A stretch of DNA of 64,000 bases from Pontederia crassipes (taxonomy: Eukaryota > Streptophyta > Magnoliopsida > Commelinales > Pontederiaceae): NCBI GenBank assembly GCA_030549335.1, contig CM060197.1, positions 16,938,501 through 17,002,500 of the forward strand, in the 5' to 3' direction. Of the stretch, positions 49,708 to 61,695 are shown piece by piece (position 1 is the first letter of the stretch; each line of letters begins with the position of its first letter). Made by a program: the position numbers and the translations under genes. The notes under the pieces are model-generated. The model was given only the letters and a program-made list of their open reading frames with translations, had not been told where the DNA came from and did not search any database.

Positions 49708-50595
49708 ACTTATAGCTTTGAACCTTACTCTAAGACTCTAATCCCCAAGAGCTTTAACATTGATTGTAACGGTTCAACTTCGGTTTGAAATAGAGTTAAA
49801 GTTCCAAAGACCTATCACCTCTTAACACACCCAAAGGTTGTAATAAGTATCTATAACTTATAGCTTTGAACCTTACTCGAAGACTCTAATCCCCAAGAGC
49901 TTTATCATTGATTGTAACGGTTCAACTTCGGTTTGGAATAGAGTTAAAGTTCCAAAGATCTATCTCCTCTTAGGACACCCAAAGGTTGTAATAAGTCTCT
50001 ATAACTTATAGCTTTCAACCTTACTCTAAGACTCTAATCTCCAAGAGCTTTATCATTGATTGTAACGGTTCAACTTCGGTTTGAAATAGAGTTAAAGTTC
50101 CAAAGATCTATCACCTCTTAGGACACCCAAAGTATGTAATAGGTATCTATAACTTATAGCTTTGAACCTTACTCTAAGACTCTAATCCCCAAGAGCTTTA
50201 ACATTGATTGTAACGGTGCAACTTCGGTTTGAAATAGAGTTAAAGTTTCAAAGATCTATCACCTCTTAGGACACCCAAAGGTTGTAATAAGTTTCTATAA
50301 CTTATAGCTTTGAACCTTACTCTAAGACTCTAATCCCCAAGAGCTCTATCGTTGATTGTAACGGTTCAACTTCGGTTTGAAATAGAGTTAATGTTCTTGA
50401 GATCTATCATCTCTTAGGACACCCAAAGTATGTAATAAGTATCTATAACTTATAGCTTTGAACCTTACTCTAAGACTCTAATCCCCAAGAGCTTTATCAT
50501 TGATTGTAACGGTTCAACTTCGGTTTGAAATAGAGTTAAAGTTCCAAAGATCTATCACCTCTTAGGACACCCAAAGGTTGTAATAAGTATCTATA
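49412..50595. repeat. 8-monomer HOR, copy 1 (1184 bp)
   Basis: Order: TACTATAAG/TTTCGAAG, type C, 50A with TTAACACA (49708), CTCGAAG (here with TTTGGAATAG and TATCTCC), TTTCAACC with TCTCCAAG and the 139G ending, a GGTGCAAC monomer (50152), type C with ATCGTTG (50300), and a plain monomer. It repeats from 50596. The 139G ending is otherwise a type D mark of the far left of the window. Confidence 0.9.
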
Positions 50596-51779
50596 ACTTA
50601 TAGCTTTGAACCTTACTATAAGACTCTAATCCCCAAGAGCTTTATCATTGATTGTAACGGTTCAACTTCGGTTTGAAATAGAGTTAAAGTTTCGAAGATC
50701 TATCACCTCTTAGGACACCCAAAGGTTGTAATAAGTTTCTATAACTTATAGCTTTGAACCTTACTCTAAGACTCTAATCCCCAAGAGCTCTATCATTGAT
50801 TGTAACGGTTCAACTTCGGTTTGAAATAGAGTTAATGTTCTTGAGATCTATCATCTCTTAGGACACCCAAAGTATGTAATAAGTATCTATAACTTATAGC
50901 TTTGAACCTTACTCTAAGACTCTAATCCCCAAGAGCTTTAACATTGATTGTAACGGTTCAACTTCGGTTTGAAATAGAGTTAAAGTTCCAAAGACCTATC
51001 ACCTCTTAACACACCCAAAGGTTGTAATAAGTATCTATAACTTATAGCTTTGAACCTTACTCGAAGACTCTAATCCCCAAGAGCTTTATCATTGATTGTA
51101 ACGGTTCAACTTCGGTTTGAAATAGAGTTAAAGTTCCAAAGATCTATCACCTCTTAGGACACCCAAAGGTTGTAATAAGTCTCTATAACTTATAGCTTTC
51201 AACCTTACTCTAAGACTCTAATCTCCAAGAGCTTTATCATTGATTGTAACGGTTCAACTTCGGTTTGAAATAGAGTTAAAGTTCCAAAGATCTATCACCT
51301 CTTAGGACACCCAAAGTATGTAATAGGTATCTATAACTTATAGCTTTGAACCTTACTCTAAGACTCTAATCCCCAAGAGCTTTAACATTGATTGTAACGG
51401 TGCAACTTCGGTTTGAAATAGAGTTAAAGTTTCAAAGATCTATCACCTCTTAGGACACCCAAAGGTTGTAATAAGTTTCTATAACTTATAGCTTTGAACC
51501 TTACTCTAAGACTCTAATCCCCAAGAGCTCTATCGTTGATTGTAACGGTTCAACTTCGGTTTGAAATAGAGTTAATGTTCTTGAGATCTATCATCTCTTA
51601 GGACACCCAAAGTATGTAATAAGTATCTATAACTTATAGCTTTGAACCTTACTCTAAGACTCTAATCCCCAAGAGCTTTAACATTGATTGTAACGGTTCA
51701 ACTTCGGTTTGAAATAGAGTTAAAGTTCCAAAGATCTATCACCTCTTAGGACACCCAAAGGTTGTAATAAGTATCTATA
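50596..51779. repeat. 8-monomer HOR, copy 2 (1184 bp)
   Basis: The tags of 49412-50595 recur in order, except that the CTCGAAG monomer (51040) lacks the TTTGGAATAG and TATCTCC changes and the last monomer (51632) has 50A. Bases 50892-51779 are found again at 53112-53999, 2220 bp later, with ATCATTG in place of ATCGTTG and a private AGATGTAT near 53955. Confidence 0.9.
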
Positions 51780-53851
51780 ACTTATAGCTTTGAACCTTAC
51801 TCTAAGACTCTAATCCCCAAGAGCTTTAACATTGATTGTAACGGTTCAACTTCGGTTTGAAATAGAGTTAAAGTTTCAAAGATCTATCACCTCTTAGGAC
51901 ACCCAAAGGTTGTAATAAGTTTCTATAACTTATAGCTTTGAACCTTACTCTAAGACTCTAATCCCCAAGAGCTCTATCATTGATTGTAACGGTTCAACTT
52001 CGGTTTGAAATAGAGTTAATGTTCTTGAGATCTATCATCTCTTAGGACACCCAAAGTATGTAATAAGTATCTATAACTTATAGCTTTGAACCTTACTCTA
52101 AGACTCTAATCCCCAAGAGCTTTAACATTGATTGTAACGGTACAACTTCGGTTTGAAATAGAGTTAAAGTTCCAAAGATCTATCACCTCTTAGGACACCC
52201 AAAGGTTGTAATAAGTATCTATAACTTATAGCTTTGAACCTTACTATAAGACTCTAATCCCCAAGAGCTTTATCATTGATTGTAACGGTTCAACTTCGGT
52301 TTGAAATAGAGTTAAAGTTTCGAAGATCTATCACCTCTTAGGACACCCAAAGGTTGTAATAAGTTTCTATAACTTATAGCTTTGAACCTTACTCTAAGAC
52401 TCTAATCCCCAAGAGCTCTATCATTGATTGTAACGGTTCAACTTCGGTTTGAAATAGAGTTAATGTTCTTGAGATCTATCATCTCTTAGGACACCCAAAG
52501 TATGTAATAAGTATCTATAACTTATAGCTTTGAACCTTACTCTAAGACTCTAATCCCCAAGAGCTTTAACATTGATTGTAACGGTTCAACTTCGGTTTGA
52601 AATAGTGTTAAAGTTCCAATGATCTATCACCTCTTAGGACACCCAAAGGTTGTAATAAGTCTCTATAACTTATAGCTTTGAACCTTACTCTAAGACTCTA
52701 ATCCCCAAGAGCTTTATCATTGATTGTAACGGTTCAACTTCGGTTTGAAATAGAGTTAAAGTTCCAAAGATCTATCACCTCTTAGGACACCCAAAGGTTG
52801 TAATAGGTATCTATAACTTATAGCTTTGAACCTTACTCTAAGACTCTAATCCCCAAGAGCTTTATCATTGATTGTAACGGTTCAACTTCGGTTTGAAATA
52901 GAGTTAAAGTTTCAAAGATCTATCACCTCTTAGGACACCCAAAGGTTGAAATAAGTTTCTATAACTTATAGCTTTGAACCTTACTCTAAGACACTAATCC
53001 CCAAGAGCTCTATCATTGATTGTAACGGTTCAACTTCGGTTTGAAATAGAGTTAATGTTCTTGAGATCTATCATCTCTTAGGACACCCAAAGTATGTAAT
53101 AAGTATCTATAACTTATAGCTTTGAACCTTACTCTAAGACTCTAATCCCCAAGAGCTTTAACATTGATTGTAACGGTTCAACTTCGGTTTGAAATAGAGT
53201 TAAAGTTCCAAAGACCTATCACCTCTTAACACACCCAAAGGTTGTAATAAGTATCTATAACTTATAGCTTTGAACCTTACTCGAAGACTCTAATCCCCAA
53301 GAGCTTTATCATTGATTGTAACGGTTCAACTTCGGTTTGAAATAGAGTTAAAGTTCCAAAGATCTATCACCTCTTAGGACACCCAAAGGTTGTAATAAGT
53401 CTCTATAACTTATAGCTTTCAACCTTACTCTAAGACTCTAATCTCCAAGAGCTTTATCATTGATTGTAACGGTTCAACTTCGGTTTGAAATAGAGTTAAA
53501 GTTCCAAAGATCTATCACCTCTTAGGACACCCAAAGTATGTAATAGGTATCTATAACTTATAGCTTTGAACCTTACTCTAAGACTCTAATCCCCAAGAGC
53601 TTTAACATTGATTGTAACGGTGCAACTTCGGTTTGAAATAGAGTTAAAGTTTCAAAGATCTATCACCTCTTAGGACACCCAAAGGTTGTAATAAGTTTCT
53701 ATAACTTATAGCTTTGAACCTTACTCTAAGACTCTAATCCCCAAGAGCTCTATCATTGATTGTAACGGTTCAACTTCGGTTTGAAATAGAGTTAATGTTC
53801 TTGAGATCTATCATCTCTTAGGACACCCAAAGTATGTAATAAGTATCTATA
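51780..53851. repeat. Mosaic linking the 8-mer zone to the 15-mer zone
   Basis: It contains a 50A/type C pair, GGTACAAC (52076), another TACTATAAG/TTTCGAAG to type C pair (52224-52519), ATAGTGTTAAAG with CCAATGATC (52520), GGTTGAAATAAG (about 52946), GACACTAATC on a type C monomer (52964), and the TTAACACA to GGTGCAAC run at 53112-53703 copied from 50892. Several 1- to 5-monomer pieces of the 8-mer have been put together in new order. Confidence 0.82.
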
Positions 53852-56071
53852 ACTTATAGCTTTGAACCTTACTCTAAGACTCTAATCCCCAAGAGCTTTA
53901 ACATTGATTGTAACGGTTCAACTTCGGTTTGAAATAGAGTTAAAGTTCCAAAGATGTATCACCTCTTAGGACACCCAAAGGTTGTAATAAGTATCTATAA
54001 CTTATAGCTTTGAACCTTACTCTAAGACTCTAATCCCCAAGAGCTTTATCATTGATTGTAACGGTTCAACTTCGGTTTGAAATAGAGTTAAAGTTCCAAA
54101 GATCTATCACCTCTTAGGACACCCAAAGGTTGTAATAAGTCTCTATAACTTATAGCTTTCAACCTTACTCTAAGACTCTAATCCCCAAGAGCTTTATCAT
54201 TGATTGTAACGGTTCAACTTCGGTTTGAAATAGAGTTAAAGTTCCAAAGATCTATCACCTCTTAGGACACCCAAAGGTTGTAATAAGTATCTATAACTTA
54301 TAGCTTTGAACCTTACTCTAAGACTCTAATCCCCAAGAGCTTTATCATTGATTGTAACGGTTCAACTTCGGTTTGAAATAGAGTTAAAGTTCCAAAGATC
54401 TATCACCTCTTAGGACACCCAAAGGTTGTAATAAGTCTCTATAACTTATAGCTTTCAACCTTACTCTAAGACTCTAATCCCCAAGAGCTTTATCATTGAT
54501 TGTAACGGTTCAACTTCGGTTTGAAATAGAGTTAAAGTTCCAATGATCTATCACCTCTTAGGACACCCAAAGGTTGTAATAAGTCTCTATAACTTATAGC
54601 TTTCAACCTTACTCTAAGACTCTAATCCCCAAGAGCTTTAACATTGATTGTAACGGTTCAACTTCGGTTTGAAATAGAGTTAAAGTTCCAAAGATCTATC
54701 ACCTCTTAGGACACCCAAAGGTTGTAATAAGTCTCTATAACTTATAGCTTTGAACCTTACTCTAAGACTCTAATCCCCAAGAGCTTTATCATTGATTGTA
54801 ACGGTTCAACTTCGGTTTGAAATAGAGTTAAAGTTCCAAAGATCTATCACCTCTTAGGACACCCAAAGGTTGTAATAAGTATCTATAACTTATAGCTTTG
54901 AACCTTACTCTAAGACTCTAATCCCCAAGAGCTTTATCATTGATTGTAACGGTTCAACTTCGGTTTGAAATAGAGTTAAAGTTTCAAAGATCTATCACCT
55001 CTTAGGACACCCAAAGGTTGTAATAAGTTTCTATAACTTATAGCTTTGAACCTTACCCTAAGACTCTAATCCCCAAGAGCTCTATCAATGATTGTAACGG
55101 TTCAACTTCGGTTTGAAATAGAGTTAATGTTCTTGAGATCTATCATCTCTTAGGACACCCAAAGTATGTAATAAGTATCCATAACTTATAGCTTTGAACC
55201 TTACTCTAAGACTCTAATCCCCAAGAGCTTTAACATTGATTGTAACGGTTCAACTTCGGTTTGAAATAGAGTTAAAGTTCCAAAGACCTATCACCTCTTA
55301 AGACACCCAAAGGTTGTAATAAGTATCTATAACTTATAGCTTTGAACCTTACTCTAAGACTCTAATCCCCAAGAGCTTTATCATTGATTGTAACGGTTCA
55401 ACTTCGGTTTGAAATAGAGTTAAAGTTCCAAAGATCTATCACCTCTTAGGACACCCAAAGGATGTAATAAGTATCTATAACTTATAGCTTTGAACCTTAC
55501 TCTAAGACTCTAATCCCCAAGAGCTCTATCATTGATTGTAACGGTTCAACTTCGGTTTGAAATAGAGTTAATGTTCTTGAGATCTATCATCTCTTAGGAC
55601 ACCCAAAGTATGTAATAAGTATCTATAACTTATAGCTTTGAACCTTACTCTAAGACTCTAATCCCCAAGAGCTTTAACATTGATTGTAACGGTTCAACTT
55701 CGGTTTGAAATAGAGTTAAAGTTTCAAAGATCTATCACCTCTTAGGACACCCAAAGGTTGTAATAAGTATTTATAACTTATAGCTTTGAACCTTACTCTA
55801 AGACTCTAATCCCCAAGAGCTCTATCATTGATTGTAACGGTTCAACTTCGGTTTGAAATAGAGTTAATGTTCTTGAGATCTATCATCTCTTAGGACACCC
55901 AAAGGTTGTAATAAGTTTCTATAACTTATAGCTTTGAACCTTACTCTAAGACTCTAATCCCCAATAGCTCTATCATTGATTGTAACGGTTCAACTTCGGT
56001 TTGAAATAGAGTTAATGTTCTTGAGATCTATCATCTCTTAGGACACCCAAAGTATGTAATAAGTATCTATA
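53852..56071. repeat. 15-monomer HOR, early copy (2220 bp)
   Basis: A 50A monomer is followed by five monomers alternating AGTCTC/AGTATC endings, several with TTTCAACC, then plain and 97T monomers, a TACCCTAAG/TCAATGATT type C monomer (55036), type A, GGATGT, type C, an AGTATTTATA monomer (55628), a chimeric type C (55776) and a type C with CAATAGCTC (55924). Monomers 54592-55775 match 56812-57995 at 2220 bp. Private changes include AGTATCCATA near 55180. Confidence 0.82.
55776..55923. repeat. Chimeric monomer, type C start and plain end
   Basis: Positions 47 to 111 carry the type C changes (CTCTATC, AATGTTCTTG, CATCTC), but positions 130-131 are plain (AAAGGTTGT) and the ending is AGTTTC. 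The corresponding monomer of the next HOR copy (57996) is a full type C. The switch lies between positions 111 and 130, pointing to exchange or conversion inside a monomer. Confidence 0.85.
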
Positions 56072-57255
56072 ACTTATAGCTTTGAACCTTACTCTAAGAC
56101 TCTAATCCCCAAGAGCTTTAACATTGATTGTAACGGTTCAACTTCGGTTTGAAATAGAGTTAAAGTTCCAAAGATCTATCACCTCTTAGGACACCCAAAG
56201 GTTGTAATAAGTATCTATAACTTATAGCTTTGAACCTTACTCTAAGACTCTAATCCCCAAGAGCTTTATCATTGATTGTAACGGTTCAACTTCGGTTTGA
56301 AATAGAGTTAAAGTTCCAAAGATCTATCACCTCTTAGGACACCCAAAGTATGTAATAAGTCTCTATAACTTATAGCTTTGAACCTTACTCTAAGACTCTA
56401 ATCCCCAAGAGCTTTATCATTGATTGTAACGGTTCAACTTCGGTTTGAAATAGAGTTAAAGTTCCAAAGATCTATCACCTCTTAGGACACCCAAAGGTTG
56501 TAATAAGTATCTATAACTTATAGCTTTGAACCTTACTCTAAGACTCTAATCCCCAAGAGCTTTATCATTGATTGTAACGGTTCAACTTCGGTTTGAAATA
56601 GAGTTAAAGTTCCAAAGATCTATCACCTCTTAGGACACCCAAAGGTTGTAATAAGTCTCTATAACTTATAGCTTTGAACCTTACTCTAAGACTCTAATCC
56701 CCAAGAGCTTTATCATTGATTGTAACGGTTCAACTTCGGTTTGAAATAGAGTTAAAGTTCCAAAGATCTATCACCTCTTAGGACACCCAAAGGTTGTAAT
56801 AAGTCTCTATAACTTATAGCTTTCAACCTTACTCTAAGACTCTAATCCCCAAGAGCTTTAACATTGATTGTAACGGTTCAACTTCGGTTTGAAATAGAGT
56901 TAAGGTTCCAAAGATCTATCACCTCTTAGGACACCCAAAGGTTGTAATAAGTCTCTATAACTTATAGCTTTGAACCTTACTCTAAGACTCTAATCCCCAA
57001 GAGCTTTATCATTGATTGTAACGGTTCAACTTCGGTTTGAAATAGAGTTAAAGTTCCAAAGATCTATCACCTCTTAGGACACCCAAAGGTTGTAATAAGT
57101 ATCTATAACTTATAGCTTTGAACCTTACTCTAAGACTCTAATCCCCAAGAGCTTTATCATTGATTGTAACGGTTCAACTTCGGTTTGAAATAGAGTTAAA
57201 GTTTCAAAGATCTATCACCTCTTAGGACACCCAAAGGTTGTAATAAGTTTCTATA
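56072..57255. repeat. First part of the second 15-mer, eight monomers
   Basis: 50A monomer (56072), a monomer that is plain apart from the type C bases AAAGTATGT and an AGTCTC ending (56220), three monomers ending AGTATC, AGTCTC and AGTCTC, a TTTCAACC 50A monomer with TAAGGTTCC (56812), plain, and a 97T monomer. They stand at the places of 53852-55035 but with the TTTCAACC tags missing from the middle ones. The next unit starts with TACCCTAAG at 57256. Confidence 0.8.
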
Positions 57256-59475
57256 ACTTATAGCTTTGAACCTTACCCTAAGACTCTAATCCCCAAGAGC
57301 TCTATCAATGATTGTAACGGTTCAACTTCGGTTTGAAATAGAGTTAATGTTCTTGAGATCTATCATCTCTTAGGACACCCAAAGTATGTAATAAGTATCT
57401 ATAACTTATAGCTTTGAACCTTACTCTAAGACTCTAATCCCCAAGAGCTTTAACATTGATTGTAACGGTTCAACTTCGGTTTGAAATAGAGTTAAAGTTC
57501 CAAAGACCTATCACCTGTTAAGACACCCAAAGGTTGTAATAAGTATCTATAACTTATAGCTTTGAACCTTACTCTAAGACTCTAATCCCCAAGAGCTTTA
57601 TCATTGATTGTAACGGTTCAACTTCGGTTTGAAATAGAGTTAAAGTTCCAAAGATCTATCACCTCTTAGGACACCCAAAGGATGTAATAAGTATCTATAA
57701 CTTATAGCTTTGAACCTTACTCTAAGACTCTAATCCCCAAGAGCTCTATCATTGATTGTAACGGTTCAACTTCGGTTTGAAATAGAGTTAATGTTCTTGA
57801 GATCTATCATCTCTTAGGACACCCAAAGTATGTAATAAGTATCTATAACTTATAGCTTTGAACCTTACTCTAAGACTCTAATCCCCAAGAGCTTTAACAT
57901 TGATTGTAACGGTTCAACTTCGGTTTGAAATAGAGTTAAAGTTCCAAAGATCTATCACCTCTTAGGACACCCAAAGGTTGTAATAAGTATTTATAACTTA
58001 TAGCTTTGAACCTTACTCTAAGACTCTAATCCCCAAGAGCTCTATCATTGATTGTAACGGTTCAACTTCGGTTTGAAATAGAGTTAATGTTCTTGAGATC
58101 TATCATCTCTTAGGACACCCAAAGTATGTAATAAGTATCTATAACTTATAGCTTTGAACCTTACTCTAAGACTCTAATCCCCAAGAGCTTTAACATTGAT
58201 TGTAACGGTTCAACTTCGGTTTGAAATAGAGTTAAAGTTCCAAAGATCTATCACCTCTTAGGACACCCAAAGGTTGTAATAAGTATCTATAACTTATAGC
58301 TTTGAACCTTACTCTAAGACTCTAATCCCCAAGAGCTTTATCATTGATTGTAACGGTTCAACTTCGGTTTGAAATAGAGTTAAAGTTCCAAAGATCTATC
58401 ACCTCTTAGGACACCCAAAGGATGTAATAAGTATCTATAACTTATAGCTTTGAACCTTACTCTAAGACTCTAATCCCCAAGAGCTCTATCATTGATTGTA
58501 ACGGTTCAACTTCAGTTTGAAATAGAGTTAATGTTCTTGAGATCTATCATCTCTTAGGACACCCAAAGTATGTAATAAGTATCTATAACTTATAGCTTTG
58601 AACCTTACTCTAAGACTCTAATCCCCAAGAGCTTTATCATTGATTGTAACGGTTCAACTTCGGTTTGAAATAGAGTTAAAGTTCCAAAGATCTATCACCT
58701 CTTAGGACACCCAAAGGTTGTAATAAGTCTCTATAACTTATAGCTTTGAACCTTACTCTAAGACTCTAATCCCCAAGAGCTTTATCATTGATTGTAACGG
58801 TTCAACTTCGGTTTGAAATAGAGTTAAAGTTCCAAAGACCTATCACCTCTTAAGACACCCAAAGGTTGTAATAAGTATCTATAACTTATAGCTTTGAACG
58901 TTACTCTAAGACTCTAATCCCCAAGAGCTTTATCATTGATTGTAACGGTTCAACTTCGGTTTGAAATAGAGTTAAAGTTCCAAAGATCTATCACCTCTTA
59001 GGACACCCAAAGGTTGTAATAAGTATCTATAACTTATAGCTTTGAACCTTACTCTAAGACTCTAATCCCCAAGAGCTTTATCATTGATTGTAACGGTTGA
59101 ACTTCGGTTTGAAATAGAGTTAAAGTTCCAAAGATCTATCACCTCTTAGGACACCCAAAGGTTGTAATAAGTCTCTATAACTTATAGCTTTCAACCTTAC
59201 TCTAAGACTCTAATCCCCAAGAGCTTTAACATTGATTGTAACGGTTCAACTTCGGTTTGAAATAGAGTTAAAGTTCCAAAGATCTATCACCTCTTGGGAC
59301 ACCCAAAGGTTGTAATAAGTATCTATAACTTATAGCTTTGAACCTTACTCTAAGACTCTAATCCCCAAGAGCTTTATCATTGATTGTAACGGTTCAACTT
59401 CGGTTTGAAATAGAGTTAAAGTTTCAAAGATCTATCACCTCTTAGGACACCCAAAGGTTGTAATAAGTTTCTATA
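57256..59475. repeat. 15-monomer HOR, TACCCTAAG phase, copy 1 (2220 bp)
   Basis: Order: TACCCTAAG/TCAATGATT type C, type A (here CCTGTTAAG), GGATGT, type C, AGTATTTATA, type C, 50A, GGATGT, type C with CTTCAGTTT (58440), AGTCTC, an AGACC/TTAAGA monomer, GAACGTTAC (58884), GGTTGAACTTC (59032), TTTCAACC with CTTGGGAC (59180), and a 97T monomer. All these tags recur 2220 bp later. Confidence 0.92.
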
Positions 59476-61695
59476 ACTTATAGCTTTGAACCTTACCCTA
59501 AGACTCTAATCCCCAAGAGCTCTATCAATGATTGTAACGGTTCAACTTCGGTTTGAAATAGAGTTAATGTTCTTGAGATCTATCATCTCTTAGGACACCC
59601 AAAGTATGTAATAAGTATCTATTACTTATAGCTTTGAACCTTACTCTAAGACTCTAATCCCCAAGAGCTTTAACATTGATTGTAACGGTTCAACTTCGGT
59701 TTGAAATAGAGTTAAAGTTCCAAAGACCTATCACCTCTTAAGACACCCAAAGGTTGTAATAAGTATCTATAACTTATAGCTTTGAACCTTACTCTAAGAC
59801 TCTAATCCCCAAGAGCTTTATCATTGATTGTAACGGTTCAACTTCGGTTTGAAATAGAGTTAAAGTTCCCAAGATCTATCACCTCTTAGGACACCCAAAG
59901 GATGTAATAAGTATCTATAACTTATAGCTTTGAACCTTACTCTAAGACTCTAATCCCCAAGAGCTCTATCATTGATTGTAACGGTTCAACTTCGGTTTGA
60001 AATAGAGTTAATGTTCTTGAGATCTATCATCTCTTAGGACACCCAAAGTATGTAATAAGTATCTATAACTTATAGCTTTGAACCTTACTCTAAGACTCTA
60101 ATCCCCAAGAGCTTTAACATTGATTGTAACGGTTCAACTTCGGTTTGAAATAGAGTTAAAGTTCCAAAGATCTATCACCTCTTAGGACACCCAAATGTTG
60201 TAATAAGTATTTATAACTTATAGCTTTGAACCTTACTCTAAGACTCTAATCCCCAAGAGCTCTATCATTGATTGTAACGGTTCAACTTCGGTTTGAAATA
60301 GAGTTAATGTTCTTGAGATCTATCATCTCTTAGGACACCCAAAGTATGTAATAAGTATCTATAACTTATAGCTTTGAACCTTACTCTAAGACTCTAATCC
60401 CCAAGAGCTTTAACATTGATTGTAACGGTTCAACTTCGGTTTGAAATAGAGTTAAAGTTCCAAAGATCTATCACCTCTTAGGACACCCAAAGGGTGTAAT
60501 AAGTATTTATAACTTATAGCTTTGAACCTTACTCTAAGACTCTAATCCCCAAGAGCTTTATCATTGATTGTAACGGTTCAACTTCGGTTTGAAATAGAGT
60601 TAAAGTTCCAAAGATCTATCACCTCTTAGGACACCCAAAGGATGTAATAAGTATCTATAACTTATAGCTTTGAACCTTACTCTAAGACTCTAATCCCCAA
60701 GAGCTCTATCATTGATTGTAACGGTTCAACTTCAGTTTGAAATAGAGTTAATGTTCTTGAGATCTATCATCTCTTAGGACACCCAAAGTATGTAATAAGT
60801 ATCTATAACTTATAGCTTTGAACCTTACTCTAAGACTCTAATCCCCAAGAGCTTTATCATTGATTGTAACGGTTCAACTTCGGTTTGAAATAGAGTTAAA
60901 GTTCCAAAGATCTATCACCTCTTAGGACACCCAAAGGTTGTAATAAGTCTCTATAACTTATAGCTTTGAACCTTACTCTAAGACTCTAATCCCCAAGAGC
61001 TTTATCATTGATTGTAACGGTTCAACTTCGGTTTGAAATAGAGTTAAAGTTTCAAAGACCTATCACCTCTTAAGACACCCAAAGGTTGTAATAAGTATCT
61101 ATAACTTATAGCTTTGAACGTTACTCTAAGACTCTAATCCCCAAGAGCTTTATCATTGATTGTAACGGTTCAACTTCGGTTTGAAATAGAGTTAAAGTTC
61201 CAAAGATCTATCACCTCTTAGGACACCCAAAGGTTGTAATAAGTATCTATAACTTATAGCTTTGAACCTTACTCTAAGACTCTAATCCCCAAGAGCTTTA
61301 TCATTGATTGTAACGGTTGAACTTCGGTTTGAAATAGAGTTAAAGTTCCAAAGATCTATCACCTCTTAGGACACCCAAAGGTTGTAATAAGTCTCTATAA
61401 CTTATAGCTTTCAACCTTACTCTAAGACTCTAATCCCCAAGAGCTTTAACATTGATTGTAACGGTTCAACTTCGGTTTGAAATAGAGTTAAAGTTCCAAA
61501 GATCTATCACCTCTTGGGACACCCAAAGGTTGTAATAAGTATCTATAACTTATAGCTTTGAACCTTACTCTAAGACTCTAATCCCCAAGAGCTTTATCAT
61601 TGATTGTAACGGTTCAACTTCGGTTTGAAATAGAGTTAAAGTTTCAAAGATCTATCACCTCTTAGGACACCCAAAGGTTGTAATAAGTTTCTATA
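59476..61695. repeat. 15-monomer HOR, TACCCTAAG phase, copy 2 (2220 bp)
   Basis: It has the same tag order as 57256-59475. Differences noticed by eye: CTATTACTT at the junction near 59620, CCTCTTAAG near 59735, TTCCCAAGATC near 59869, AAATGTTG near 60195, AGGGTGT with AGTATTTATA at 60490-60510, and TTTCAAAGACC near 61050. That is about six or seven in 2220 bp, roughly 99.7% identity. Confidence 0.92.
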
